Shown here: in pieces, positions 18,295-26,722 of the stretch
Layout: each line of letters starts with the position of its first letter
How positions within the stretch are numbered: position 1 is the stretch's first letter
Source of the DNA: Bowmanella yangjiangensis
GTDB taxonomy: Bacteria; Pseudomonadota; Gammaproteobacteria; Enterobacterales; Alteromonadaceae
Reading direction: 5' to 3'
Assembly (NCBI RefSeq): GCF_017255015.1
Contig: NZ_JAFKCS010000011.1
Coordinates: 60,953-124,952 of the forward strand
DNA length: 64,000 bases
The notes under the pieces: generated by a model
Database searches by the model: none
Told to the model about the DNA's origin: nothing
The model's input: the letters and a program-made list of their open reading frames with translations, nothing else
Translations under genes and position numbers: made by a program

Positions 18295-19614
18295 TCATTT
18301 CCAGCTTCTTAAGCTGTGGCCTTTAAACGCATAGTAGAGAATAAAACCATAACAAGGGATCAGCAGTAGATAGGCATTTTGACTGCCAAATTCATGATGG
18401 GCCAGATAACCGTAAGCCAGGGGCAATAGCGCGCCTCCGGCAATGCCCATAATCAGCAGCGCAGAGCCTGTAGCGGTATGTCTACCAAGCCCTTGCAACG
18501 CCAAAGGCCATACTGTGGGCCAGACCAAGGCATTGGCCAGGCCCAGCAGGGCTACATAAAATACCGGGTCAGGCACGGCTGGCACACCCAGCCAGCCCAG
18601 TAATAGCAGAGATACCGTCGGTGAAGCCGGGTCAGAGGTCACCACCGCCACGCTTAGTGCCACACCGGCCACGGCCGATAGCTGCAGGCCCTGAGCCTGA
18701 GTCAATAAACGGGGAATGGTCACCACACCCAACACATAGCCAAGCATCATAAAGGCCATAGTATAGGAGGTTAGCGCGCCGAAGTGGCTAACACCCAACT
18801 GCTGGCCAAACAGGCCAATGGTATCCCCGGCTATCACCTCAACACCGACATAGAAAAATAGCGCGATAACCCCCAGAACAAGCTGTGGGTGAGCCAATAC
18901 CTCGCGACGACGCACCTTATGCCCTTCTCCCCCCCGCAGTTCTTCACCCGGCTCGGGGAGCGGCGCGAATTTTACCATCAGGGTCAAAAGCAGCAGCATG
19001 CCTGCCATCCATAAGTAGGGATCAACTAAACGATGGGCCAGTTTATCCAGCGCCACTTCGCGTTCGGCGTCAGATAGTCCGGCCAGGGCATCCGGGGTAT
19101 AACTGTCCATGCCGGTCAGAATAATGGCGGTAAAAATGATGGGAACAATAAAACCTGCGCCTTTATTCAGCAGGCCCATGACACAGATGCGCATGGCAGC
19201 GCTTTGTGGCGGCCCCAGCAACACCAAATAAGGATTAGATGCTGTTTGCAAGATAGTCAGGCCAGTACCCAGCACAAAAAGTGCAATCAGAAACAAGCCG
19301 AACTGCGCACTCAGCGCGGCCGGAATAAAGGCCAGCGCACCTGCAATCATAATAGCCAGCCCAGCCACCATGCCGTTTTTGTAACCAATGCGATCCAGTA
19401 AAGCCGACATGGGTAAGGCCATCACCACATAGGCAATATAAAAGGCAAAAGTCACCAACAGCGCCTGAAACTCATTTAGCTCACAGACAATGCGTAAGAA
19501 GGGAATGAGTGAGCCATTTAACCAGGTCACAAAACCGAACAGGAAAAACAGAATGGATATAATCAGCATGGGCAACCAAATCTGCTGGTTGCCGGTGTTG
19601 GACGGTTTATTCAT
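18295..19614 (-). CDS. agaP: MFS amino-sugar permease (NagP/AgaP, FucP-like)
   Basis: A 439-residue, 12-segment major-facilitator protein of the FucP/NagP branch. It opens with WLPMLIISILFFLFGFVTWLNG and shows LTILQTASNPYLVLLGPPQSAAMR, both typical of NagP-type carriers. It should move N-acetylgalactosamine (or N-acetylglucosamine) across the inner membrane without phosphorylation, which fits the separate kinase upstream. The ATG at 19614 follows GAGGA; it is the last gene of the minus-strand amino-sugar operon, 10 nt after the deacetylase. GalNAc rather than GlcNAc is inferred from the AgaS- and KbaZ-type neighbours. Confidence 0.88.
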   Translation of the reverse strand: MNKPSNTGNQQIWLPMLIISILFFLFGFVTWLNGSLIPFLRIVCELNEFQALLVTFAFYIAYVVMALPMSALLDRIGYKNGMVAGLAIMIAGALAFIPAALSAQFGLFLIALFVLGTGLTILQTASNPYLVLLGPPQSAAMRICVMGLLNKGAGFIVPIIFTAIILTGMDSYTPDALAGLSDAEREVALDKLAHRLVDPYLWMAGMLLLLTLMVKFAPLPEPGEELRGGEGHKVRRREVLAHPQLVLGVIALFFYVGVEVIAGDTIGLFGQQLGVSHFGALTSYTMAFMMLGYVLGVVTIPRLLTQAQGLQLSAVAGVALSVAVVTSDPASPTVSLLLLGWLGVPAVPDPVFYVALLGLANALVWPTVWPLALQGLGRHTATGSALLIMGIAGGALLPLAYGYLAHHEFGSQNAYLLLIPCYGFILYYAFKGHSLRSWK

Positions 19615-19624
19615 ACGCAAATCC

Positions 19625-20773
19625 TCAGTTAAATGGGCGGCCAGCTAGCCAGTAGCCTTTGACGTTAAGGTCGTCGTCAAGCAGTAGCATATCTGCCCGT
19701 TTGCCTATCTCCAGCGAGCCTAATTTTGCGCTCAGCCCCAAAAAGGCCGCTGGACTGGCCGATGCCATTTGTACGGCCTCACTAAGCGGCAGCTGCAAGG
19801 TTTGCACCGCATACCGCACTGCCCCCGCCATATCCAATACCGAGCCTGCCAAGGAGCCCGAGGGCGCGATTAGCTTAGTGCCATGGCGCACAACTCGCTC
19901 ACCGTAGAAGGCAAAATCGGACTGTGTAGTTCCCACCGGCGGCATGGCATCAGTGACTAACATAATCTTCTCTATGCCCTTAGCGCGAATCGCTAGTCTG
20001 GCGGACAGCGGATGGACGTGATGGCCATCCAGAATCAGGCCGCTCCAACTGTGCTCATCGGCCAGTGCCGTCCCCACCATACCGGGTTCGCGAGAGGTCA
20101 AGGCCGACATGCCGTTGTACAGATGGGTGAAGCCGCTGGCACCGGCAGTTAGTGCTGCCTGTACCTGCTGGGCAGTGGCATCGGAGTGGCCCAGACAGAC
20201 CCGTACACCCAGACCAACCAACTGACGGATTTGCTCGGGGCTGACCACTTCTGGCGCCACAGTGATGACCTTTACACCCAGATCCTGACGGGCAAACACC
20301 GCCATTTCTGCATCGCTTAGCGCGCGCAAATGCTCGGGTGAATGCACCCCGCGCTTTGCCAGCGACATATGTGGCCCTTCAAAGTGCACACCGACTATGC
20401 CGGGTTCGTTGCTGGCAATCGCTGCCGCAATTGCCTCGGCGGTTTGCTGCATCACCTCGACACTGTCGGTAATTAACGTCGGCAGCATGGCCGTGGTGCC
20501 AAACTGCGCGTGCGCTGCAAAGATCTGGCGAATGCCCTCAAGGGACGGGCTATCATTAAGTAACACCCCGCCACCGCCGTTAACTTGAACATCAATAAAA
20601 CCGGGCACTAGTACGCCCTCGCCTGCAGGTTGCACATGTCCCTCGGCGGGCGGTTGATGACGGATAGCCTCAATGCATCCATCAACAATATGCAGGTAAA
20701 CCGAGCTTTGCCATGCGCTACCAATCAAGGCTTTCTCGGCAGCCAGCCAACAGTTATCTGGGTTCATAGACAT
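19625..20773 (-). CDS. agaA: N-acetylhexosamine-6-phosphate deacetylase (NagA/AgaA type)
   Basis: A 382-residue amidohydrolase. The metal and substrate motifs of NagA are in order: VPGFIDVQVNGGGG, GVHFEGPHMS (metal glutamate), CLGHSDAT and THLYNGMSAL (metal histidines), LDGHHVH, and LVTDAMPP with the catalytic aspartate. It removes acetate from the phosphorylated amino sugar in the cytoplasm. Context points to GalNAc-6-phosphate, giving galactosamine-6-phosphate for the AgaS-like isomerase. Its first 10 nt overlap the end of the kinase gene, so translation is probably coupled. GlcNAc-6-phosphate is the alternative substrate and the sequence alone cannot separate them. Confidence 0.9.
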   Translation of the reverse strand: MSMNPDNCWLAAEKALIGSAWQSSVYLHIVDGCIEAIRHQPPAEGHVQPAGEGVLVPGFIDVQVNGGGGVLLNDSPSLEGIRQIFAAHAQFGTTAMLPTLITDSVEVMQQTAEAIAAAIASNEPGIVGVHFEGPHMSLAKRGVHSPEHLRALSDAEMAVFARQDLGVKVITVAPEVVSPEQIRQLVGLGVRVCLGHSDATAQQVQAALTAGASGFTHLYNGMSALTSREPGMVGTALADEHSWSGLILDGHHVHPLSARLAIRAKGIEKIMLVTDAMPPVGTTQSDFAFYGERVVRHGTKLIAPSGSLAGSVLDMAGAVRYAVQTLQLPLSEAVQMASASPAAFLGLSAKLGSLEIGKRADMLLLDDDLNVKGYWLAGRPFN

Positions 20774-21684
20774 TGTCCTTTGACTAGCTCAGCGCCAAGC
20801 AGCGCAGCACCGCGTACGCCACTGGATGGGCCACCCTCGGCAACCCTAACTGGCGCCATGGGGGCATTAGCGAATAAATGTTTTTGGACCGCCCCTGGCA
20901 GTTGGGTGCGAATTTCATCAATGCTCGACAAACCACCACCTAATACGATGACATCTGGATCCAGGCTTAACATTTGTCCGGCGATCACTGAGCCTAAGGC
21001 ATCGATAAAACAATCAAAGGTGCTTATTGCCTGTTGTTCACTTTGCCGATAGGCGCTCAGCCACTGATAGGTGTCACAGGTAAGACCGCCAAAGTGCTGA
21101 TACAGCCTGCCCAGCCCAGTGCCGGACACAAAAGTTTCCGCACAGCCACTCAGCCCGCAGCCACATTGAATAATCGGCAACTGCCAGCGCGCTACCACGG
21201 CGGCATGTAAACCCAGGTGACCAAATTCACCGGCCAACTGACTATTTGGGGCGTAAAGTCTTCCATCAACACAAAGACCTCCGCCAAGCCCCGTGCCGAT
21301 AATCACCCCTAACACCCTTGAGTAGTCCTTCCCTGCACCAAGAACTGCCTCTGAAAGCGCAAAACAACGACAATCGTTTCCCAGCGCCACGGGACGGTTC
21401 AAGGTCAGGGTCAAGTCTGCTGCGACAGCCTGACCAGTCAGGCAAGGGACATTGCTGGATAAGGCTAATCCATCTGTACTGACAATACCGGGTAATCCAA
21501 TGCCCACAGAGCCATTGCATGAAAACTTGCTGTCCGCTGTTTCCACGAGTTCTGCAATCGCCTGCAGAAATGCTGGATAATCATCGGTAGGTGTTTCACG
21601 GCGTATTCGTTCCAAGCACACAAAGCTGGCATCAAATACCGCCAACTCCATCTTGGTTCCACCAATATCCAAGCCGTAATGCAT
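20764..21684 (-). CDS. agaK: ROK-family N-acetylhexosamine kinase (AgaK/NagK)
   Basis: A 306-residue ROK sugar kinase. The phosphate loop is YGLDIGGTKMELAVF (residues 3-17). The catalytic aspartate lies in LGNDCRCFALSEA, the glycine-rich IIGTGLGGGL follows, and then the zinc site CGCGLSGCAE preceded by the EFGHLGLH substrate motif. It phosphorylates the imported free amino sugar at C6, which matches a non-PTS permease at the end of the operon. The start lies 2 nt after the isomerase stop and the end overlaps the deacetylase, so the operon is tightly packed. GalNAc specificity is inferred from the neighbours. Confidence 0.9.
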   Translation of the reverse strand: MHYGLDIGGTKMELAVFDASFVCLERIRRETPTDDYPAFLQAIAELVETADSKFSCNGSVGIGLPGIVSTDGLALSSNVPCLTGQAVAADLTLTLNRPVALGNDCRCFALSEAVLGAGKDYSRVLGVIIGTGLGGGLCVDGRLYAPNSQLAGEFGHLGLHAAVVARWQLPIIQCGCGLSGCAETFVSGTGLGRLYQHFGGLTCDTYQWLSAYRQSEQQAISTFDCFIDALGSVIAGQMLSLDPDVIVLGGGLSSIDEIRTQLPGAVQKHLFANAPMAPVRVAEGGPSSGVRGAALLGAELVKGQCL

Positions 21685-21686
21685 AA

Positions 21687-22823
21687 TCAGTCCCGAGTAA
21701 AAGGGTAAAGCGTGACACCTTGAACGACACGATTAACCTCACCCGTTGGGCATGGATTATCCGGGCTTATTCCATATTTCAATGCTTTGAAAAAGCCCAG
21801 GATCTGGCAATACAAAATGTACGGAAAGCCAAGCCAGGCATCTTCAAGTTGCTGAATTTCTGACAAAGGCAGTGGTATACCGATATCTAAGGCCTGGGCA
21901 TCTTTCTCCAGTTCCAGGCGCAGGTCGGTGTCGTAACGGCTGGTATAAGGATTGGCCGAGGGTAGCAATACCACCTGAGTAGCAGAGTTGATTAACGACT
22001 TCGGGCCATGCCTGAACCCCAGTGGGGTTTCGTAGAAACTGGGCAGTTGTCCGGCCGTAAGCTCCAGCACCTTAAGTGCGGCTTCTCTGGCAATGGCCTG
22101 TAGCGGACCAGCACCGAGAAAAACCAAGCGTTCTGTAGCAAGTTCAGCTAATTGGCTAATGGCGCTTACATCCTCACGTAAAATCCCTGAGGATAGCGCA
22201 AGCATACGCTCAAACTGATGTTGGTCAGGTGCAAACAGCATGAGTGTCGATAACATCATGCAGGTGAAGCTACTGGTCATGGCAAAACTTTGATCGTGCG
22301 CTTCATCCGGCATTAACATTAGCTGATAACGATCATTTCCCTCACAGGCTTTTGCCAATGCTCCTTGGGCATTACAACTCACCACTAAATGCCAGCATTT
22401 GTCCACTAACTGATTGGTAAGTTGCACCGCCGCTTTACTCTCAGGGCTATTGCCTGAACGACCATAAGAGACCAGTAAGGTCGGAACATCACTTTGCAGA
22501 TACATGTCAGGGTTACTGAGGATATCAGTGGTACTCACCGCCTCGACCCTTTGCCCTGGGCTTAACGGCATGTACTTTTGCAGATGCGGCTGCAGCGCTT
22601 CGCCTATGTAAGCAGAGGTGCCAGCCCCTGTCATAATGATCCTAAGCGCAGGCTCCGCCAGGATTGGCGCAAGCCAGCTATCTAACTGCGTTCTACGCTG
22701 GGCAAAGATTTCAGATAACACCTGCCACAGCATAGGCTGCTGGCTGATTTCTTTTGCAGTCCAGACGGCGTTTTTTTGCTCAAGCTCTGCGTGGGTAAAG
22801 CCGAGATAAACCTGGTCGGTCAT
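21687..22823 (-). CDS. agaS: AgaS: galactosamine-6-phosphate deaminase/isomerase, SIS protein
   Basis: A 378-residue protein with two SIS sugar-phosphate domains. The first contains RIIMTGAGTSAYIGEALQP and LLVSYGRSGNSPESKAAV, the second VFLGAGPLQAIAREAALKVLELT and the active-site region GFRHGPKSLI. These match AgaS, which converts galactosamine-6-phosphate to tagatose-6-phosphate plus ammonia, rather than NagB. AGGAAG precedes the ATG. It sits between the KbaZ-like gene and the kinase with 12 and 2 nt spacing. This gene is the strongest indicator that the operon is for GalNAc, not GlcNAc. Confidence 0.92.
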   Translation of the reverse strand: MTDQVYLGFTHAELEQKNAVWTAKEISQQPMLWQVLSEIFAQRRTQLDSWLAPILAEPALRIIMTGAGTSAYIGEALQPHLQKYMPLSPGQRVEAVSTTDILSNPDMYLQSDVPTLLVSYGRSGNSPESKAAVQLTNQLVDKCWHLVVSCNAQGALAKACEGNDRYQLMLMPDEAHDQSFAMTSSFTCMMLSTLMLFAPDQHQFERMLALSSGILREDVSAISQLAELATERLVFLGAGPLQAIAREAALKVLELTAGQLPSFYETPLGFRHGPKSLINSATQVVLLPSANPYTSRYDTDLRLELEKDAQALDIGIPLPLSEIQQLEDAWLGFPYILYCQILGFFKALKYGISPDNPCPTGEVNRVVQGVTLYPFTRD

Positions 22824-22835
22824 AGTACTTCCTAC

Positions 22836-24113
22836 TTAATTCTGGAAATGGCATGCCTGCGCGTAATCATTCAGCACATCAGCAATTTTATGTAACAACA
22901 ACGCTTCGGGCTCAGCATTTAACTGGCCGCTGCGCACAGCCTGATATTGACAAGGCAAATATTGGCTTAGGAGAGGCAAAGGAATTACCACGTCAGAAAG
23001 GTTAGCAATAAGCTGACTCAGCGCGGTTTGCAAATCCGGTTGGCTCCAGTAATAGCGAATTCTGTCACTGTAGCTGAAAAAACGCAGCCAGGGCTGCTGC
23101 ACGGCATTGGGATAAAACTTCTGCCAGTATTTGGGCTGCTCCTGCATCTGTTCTGCACACTTTTCTCTTAGATTAGAGCGCTTCTCAGGGGCAATTAAGG
23201 CATCTTCTATATGAGATAAAGCAAACAATCCCTCACGCAGGGAAAAGGTCAAGGCCGGCCCCACTTTAAGAATGGCAAAATGGCCTTGGACCAGTTTGCA
23301 AAGTGCGCACTGAGATTGATAATCGGTAGAGTGAGCCTCGTAAACTAATGAAGGTACGGATTCAATGGCCCCGGACAAGTCAGATGCGAGACCAGCAGCA
23401 AAATCATGCACTTTGCTGTTATCGAACTCCACGCCAGGTTGTACCACGATGGCGACCACTTTGTCCCAAGTAGACTCTTTCAGTCCCCTGGCCGTAAATG
23501 CCTCTTTGTGCGCCGCCAGAGTATGCATAACATTGGCAACGGGAGTGGGCGCTAAATGTTCTTCAAGCTCATCGACCCCTCCCGGCGGCGGCACTTCGGT
23601 TCCCACCACATAACAAAGGTCTCGCCCTAACTGTGAAGAAACCTGCTCCGCTACTTGGCATAATCTTGCCGCACGCGAGGCAATAGTATCGTCGCTCAGA
23701 GCCTCAGGGTCGTCCGCACATGGCATGCTGGTATCCAAATGTATCTTCTCAAAGCCCGCTTCCACATAGCTTTGAATCAATCCCTCACACAGCTGCATGG
23801 CTTCATCCGCGGGCTTATCTGTCCAGCATACCGGCCCTAAATGATCACCACCAAAAACCAGCCGTTCAGGACTAAGATCCAGCTCATCAGCCATATCTCG
23901 AACAAATTTGATGAAATCAGCCGGCTGCATACCAGTATAGCCACCGAACTGGTTAACCTGATTAGCTGTTGCTTCTACAAGCAACAGAGAGTTGTCCTTT
24001 TTGGCCTGCAGTATGGCAGCTTTAAGCACAAGCGGATGTGCGCTGCACACTGAATAGATACCGCACGCTTTCCCACCACGGTTGGCAGCAAAAAGTTCAC
24101 GGAGAAGACGCAT
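22836..24113 (-). CDS. agaZ: GatZ/KbaZ-family protein (AgaZ), tagatose phosphate step
   Basis: A 425-residue protein of the GatZ/KbaZ family: GIYSVCSAHPLVLKAA near the start, VEATANQVNQFGGYTGM, LVFGGDHLGP, HLDTSMPCADDP and VVGTEVPPPGG. In enterobacteria this family is the non-catalytic partner of tagatose-1,6-bisphosphate aldolase. In the Shewanella GalNAc pathway the equivalent AgaZ was proposed to act as tagatose-6-phosphate kinase. No aldolase (KbaY/GatY) gene lies in the window. The ATG at 24113 follows GAGGAAGG; an in-frame ATG at 24128 has no ribosome site. Confidence 0.9.
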   Translation of the reverse strand: MRLLRELFAANRGGKACGIYSVCSAHPLVLKAAILQAKKDNSLLLVEATANQVNQFGGYTGMQPADFIKFVRDMADELDLSPERLVFGGDHLGPVCWTDKPADEAMQLCEGLIQSYVEAGFEKIHLDTSMPCADDPEALSDDTIASRAARLCQVAEQVSSQLGRDLCYVVGTEVPPPGGVDELEEHLAPTPVANVMHTLAAHKEAFTARGLKESTWDKVVAIVVQPGVEFDNSKVHDFAAGLASDLSGAIESVPSLVYEAHSTDYQSQCALCKLVQGHFAILKVGPALTFSLREGLFALSHIEDALIAPEKRSNLREKCAEQMQEQPKYWQKFYPNAVQQPWLRFFSYSDRIRYYWSQPDLQTALSQLIANLSDVVIPLPLLSQYLPCQYQAVRSGQLNAEPEALLLHKIADVLNDYAQACHFQN

Positions 24114-24225
24114 GAAAACCTTCCTCATTTCTGAGTAAAAACCGGCTGCAACAGCCTGTATGCCATTGCAGCACTTAGAAAACTAGCGATAGCCGGTCAG
24201 CCACAACTAACCGGATTAAGAAATA

Positions 24226-25593
24226 TCAGCTTACGATACCCAGTGGCTTGCCATGCTGCCACTGGCCGCGGGTAAAGTCAGGGAAGTCTTTGGAATTACC
24301 GCGGTCGGCCACCGACTCTTTCGATAGCGGGAACACTGCCGACCAGGCAGCACCGTCGTAAACATCCTGGTCTAAAGGTACGCCATTACGCAGACAATAA
24401 ATCATCCTCCATACCATCAGGAAGTCCATTCCGCCATGACCGCCGTTACGCTCAGCTTCCTGTCCCATGCGGGTCCAAAGTGGGTGGTCGTACTTTTTGT
24501 ACCATTTCTCCATATCGTAGTCCCATTCATGGAAGCTGCCCGACCCGCCCTGCTCTAGCGCTATTCGATTCGGGAAGCCGGCAAATACACCATTGGTGCC
24601 CTGAATCAGATTCAAACGCGTGTAGGGGCGAGGTGTAGTGGTGTCATGCTGAACCATGATAGTGCGGCCCAGGTGGGTCTTTATAATACTGGTATTGATA
24701 TCGCCGGTAATATAATGCAGTTGATTACGCTCATGATCTGCAGCGAACTCGCGTTTAGCATAAGCAGCGCGGCCCAGGGCTGGCGAACTCATGGAGCTCA
24801 TATACTCAAATTTGTCGCCACGGTTAATGTTCATGTACTGTGCAACCGGGCCTAAACCATGAGTGGGATATAAATTACCATTGGTACGGGTATGGTGATA
24901 AGTGCGCCATGAACCTGTCTTACGGTCAATTTCCTTCATCTGCCAGCGCAGTTCGTGAATGTATGCCGCTTCACCGTGCAATAAGTCACCAAATACGCCC
25001 TGACGTACCATGTTCAGTACCATCAATTCATCGCGACCGTAGCAGACGTTTTCCATCATCATGCAGTTTTTCTGGGTCGCCTCTGAGGTATCCACCAGAT
25101 CCCAAAGGTCTTCCATAGTGGTAGCCATAGGCACTTCCACGAAAGCATGTTTACCGGCCAACATAGTGTCCTTGGCCATAGGGTGGTGCCAACGCCAGGG
25201 CGTGGCAATAATCACTATGTCCAAATCATCTCGGGCTAACATGTCCCGATAGTGAAAATCATTTTTACCATACACATCCGGGGCCGGACGCCCTTCTTCG
25301 ACGGCAAGTTTCACCGCACGCGCTGTGACTTCACTATCAATATCACACACTGCCTTAAGTTCAACACCGTCGATATTGCATAAGTGGCGGACAAAACCAA
25401 CACCTCGCTGGCCTACACCGATAATCGCGGCGCGCACGGTTTGCATTGGCGCGACAGTCAGCCCCATAACGCTTTTGCCCAGGGCCTTTGGTGTGTTGGC
25501 ACTTTTACCCGTGCTGCTACAGGCTGCTACTGCGCCTGCTGCTGCAGTAGCAGCGGCAGCTTTAAGAAAATATCGACGATTAAACTCAGACAT
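24226..25593 (-). CDS. GH109-type alpha-N-acetylgalactosaminidase (Gfo/Idh/MocA fold), Tat lipoprotein
   Basis: A 455-residue protein. Residues 4-25 are a Tat signal (NRRYFLK, twin arginine R6-R7) ending in a lipobox-like AVAAC at C25, so a folded, cofactor-loaded, membrane-anchored export is predicted. The NAD-binding motif is [10 protein letters not shown] (about 58-67), followed by [27 protein letters not shown]-like [11 protein letters not shown] and the [17 protein letters not shown] region are those of the GH109 glycosidases, which use bound NAD to cleave terminal alpha-GalNAc. It lies between the repressor gene (11 nt) and the GalNAc catabolic genes (112 nt), which fits releasing GalNAc in the periplasm. 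Confidence 0.9.
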   Translation of the reverse strand: MSEFNRRYFLKAAAATAAAGAVAACSSTGKSANTPKALGKSVMGLTVAPMQTVRAAIIGVGQRGVGFVRHLCNIDGVELKAVCDIDSEVTARAVKLAVEEGRPAPDVYGKNDFHYRDMLARDDLDIVIIATPWRWHHPMAKDTMLAGKHAFVEVPMATTMEDLWDLVDTSEATQKNCMMMENVCYGRDELMVLNMVRQGVFGDLLHGEAAYIHELRWQMKEIDRKTGSWRTYHHTRTNGNLYPTHGLGPVAQYMNINRGDKFEYMSSMSSPALGRAAYAKREFAADHERNQLHYITGDINTSIIKTHLGRTIMVQHDTTTPRPYTRLNLIQGTNGVFAGFPNRIALEQGGSGSFHEWDYDMEKWYKKYDHPLWTRMGQEAERNGGHGGMDFLMVWRMIYCLRNGVPLDQDVYDGAAWSAVFPLSKESVADRGNSKDFPDFTRGQWQHGKPLGIVS

Positions 25594-25604
25594 AAGTGTT
25601 ACTC

Positions 25605-26390
25605 CTATTGATCAGTACGCTCAACGATATGCAGGTTGATGCCTAACTTATCCAACTCTTCAATGTAGTTCTGGGGGATCCCAGAATCGGTAACCAAGGT
25701 GTGGATTTCCTTCACCGCACAAATAACGTGAAAGGCCCGCTTGTCAAACTTTGACGAATCAGTCACCACCACCACTTCCTCTGCCATCTCACACATTAAA
25801 CGATTGAGAATGGCTTCTTTTTCAAAATGTGTGCCTATGCCGGTACGGAGGTCAAAACCATCCACCCCAAGAATCAGCTTGCTAAAGTTATAATTTTGCA
25901 AGCTGCGCTCAGCGACAGCCCCGTAAAATGACATCGACTTCTTTCGCAGCGAGCCGCCTGTCATCATGACTTCCACCGATTCCGAGCGGGCCAGCTCAGT
26001 GGCGATGTTCAAGCCGTTGGTCATTACCACCAGGTCCTCGCGATCCACCAAACAAGCTGCCACTTCCTGGGTAGTAGTACCTGAATCCAGTAAAATCCGC
26101 TCTCCCTCGAGCACCAGGTCTGCAACCACCTTCCCCAGACGGCGCTTCAACAGTGAGTTCTGGTGACTTTTTTCCTTAAGTGACAGCTCTCGCCCCAATT
26201 GGCTATTGACCATCGCCCCGCCCCGGCTGCGCACCAGCAACTTTTTGCGATCCAGAATACTGAGATCATTTCGAATCGTGACTTCCGACACATTGAACTG
26301 CTCAGCCAGCTCTTTTACCGACACTTTGCCCTGCGCTTGTGTCATGCGCAGAATCTCTTGTTGCCTTTCAATGCTATTGAACGCATCCAC
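25605..26390 (-). CDS. agaR: DeoR-family repressor of the GalNAc locus (AgaR-like)
   Basis: A 261-residue DeoR-family regulator. The N-terminal helix-turn-helix (about 8-60) shows [37 protein letters not shown], quoted here only as [20 protein letters not shown], and the sugar-phosphate-sensing domain contains [13 protein letters not shown] and [13 protein letters not shown]. The start is a GTG at 26390 preceded by AAGGAG at proper spacing; no in-frame ATG is available. It is the first gene of the minus-strand operon and faces the TonB receptor, with CGAAAGC motifs in between. A tagatose or galactosamine phosphate is a likely inducer. Confidence 0.9.
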   Translation of the reverse strand: MDAFNSIERQQEILRMTQAQGKVSVKELAEQFNVSEVTIRNDLSILDRKKLLVRSRGGAMVNSQLGRELSLKEKSHQNSLLKRRLGKVVADLVLEGERILLDSGTTTQEVAACLVDREDLVVMTNGLNIATELARSESVEVMMTGGSLRKKSMSFYGAVAERSLQNYNFSKLILGVDGFDLRTGIGTHFEKEAILNRLMCEMAEEVVVVTDSSKFDKRAFHVICAVKEIHTLVTDSGIPQNYIEELDKLGINLHIVERTDQ

Positions 26391-26445
26391 TATGTATCGC
26401 TCCTTTCATTTGTAACTCAAGGCAGCAATCTACCATGAGCCAGAA

Positions 26446-26680
26446 GCTTTCAAAAGATAACGAAAGCAAATCCTTTTTGTCAGCATCAGATACAGAAAAC
26501 AACCAAAATTCAGTGAGATAGCTTCCTACCCCAGGGAGGCAGCCGGGCTAACTTGTTATTCATCATGCACAACTTCGAAAGCATTTAAAAGTTTTTTTTC
26601 ATTTCTACTTGATCAATTAACAAAAAGAGCGTTTTATTTAAACAACGAAAGCCATTCGCAAGTTTCGGAATGCTTCGTTT
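26446..26680. promoter_or_regulatory. Repeated CGAAAGC elements, candidate AgaR operators
   Basis: The agaR-receptor intergenic region carries CGAAAGC at 26461-26467, 26576-26582 and 26646-26652, and an inverted GCTTCG at 26672-26677. The first pairs with GCTTTC at 26446-26451 (ten-base spacer). The last two form an imperfect inverted repeat around 26644-26680. DeoR-type GalNAc repressors bind repeated TTTC/GAAA elements. One site sits near agaR and one near the receptor, so both transcription units could be controlled. Confidence 0.55.
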
Positions 26681-26722
26681 GATTGAGGTAAATAAATAGT
26701 CAATCTAGGGGACAAGACAATA

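Noticed and set aside
19625..21684. Reading the kinase/deacetylase pair as a GlcNAc (nagK-nagA) operon
   Set aside because: No nagB is present, while an AgaS-type isomerase and a KbaZ-family protein are in the same operon, which favours GalNAc. The sequence of the two enzymes alone does not decide it.
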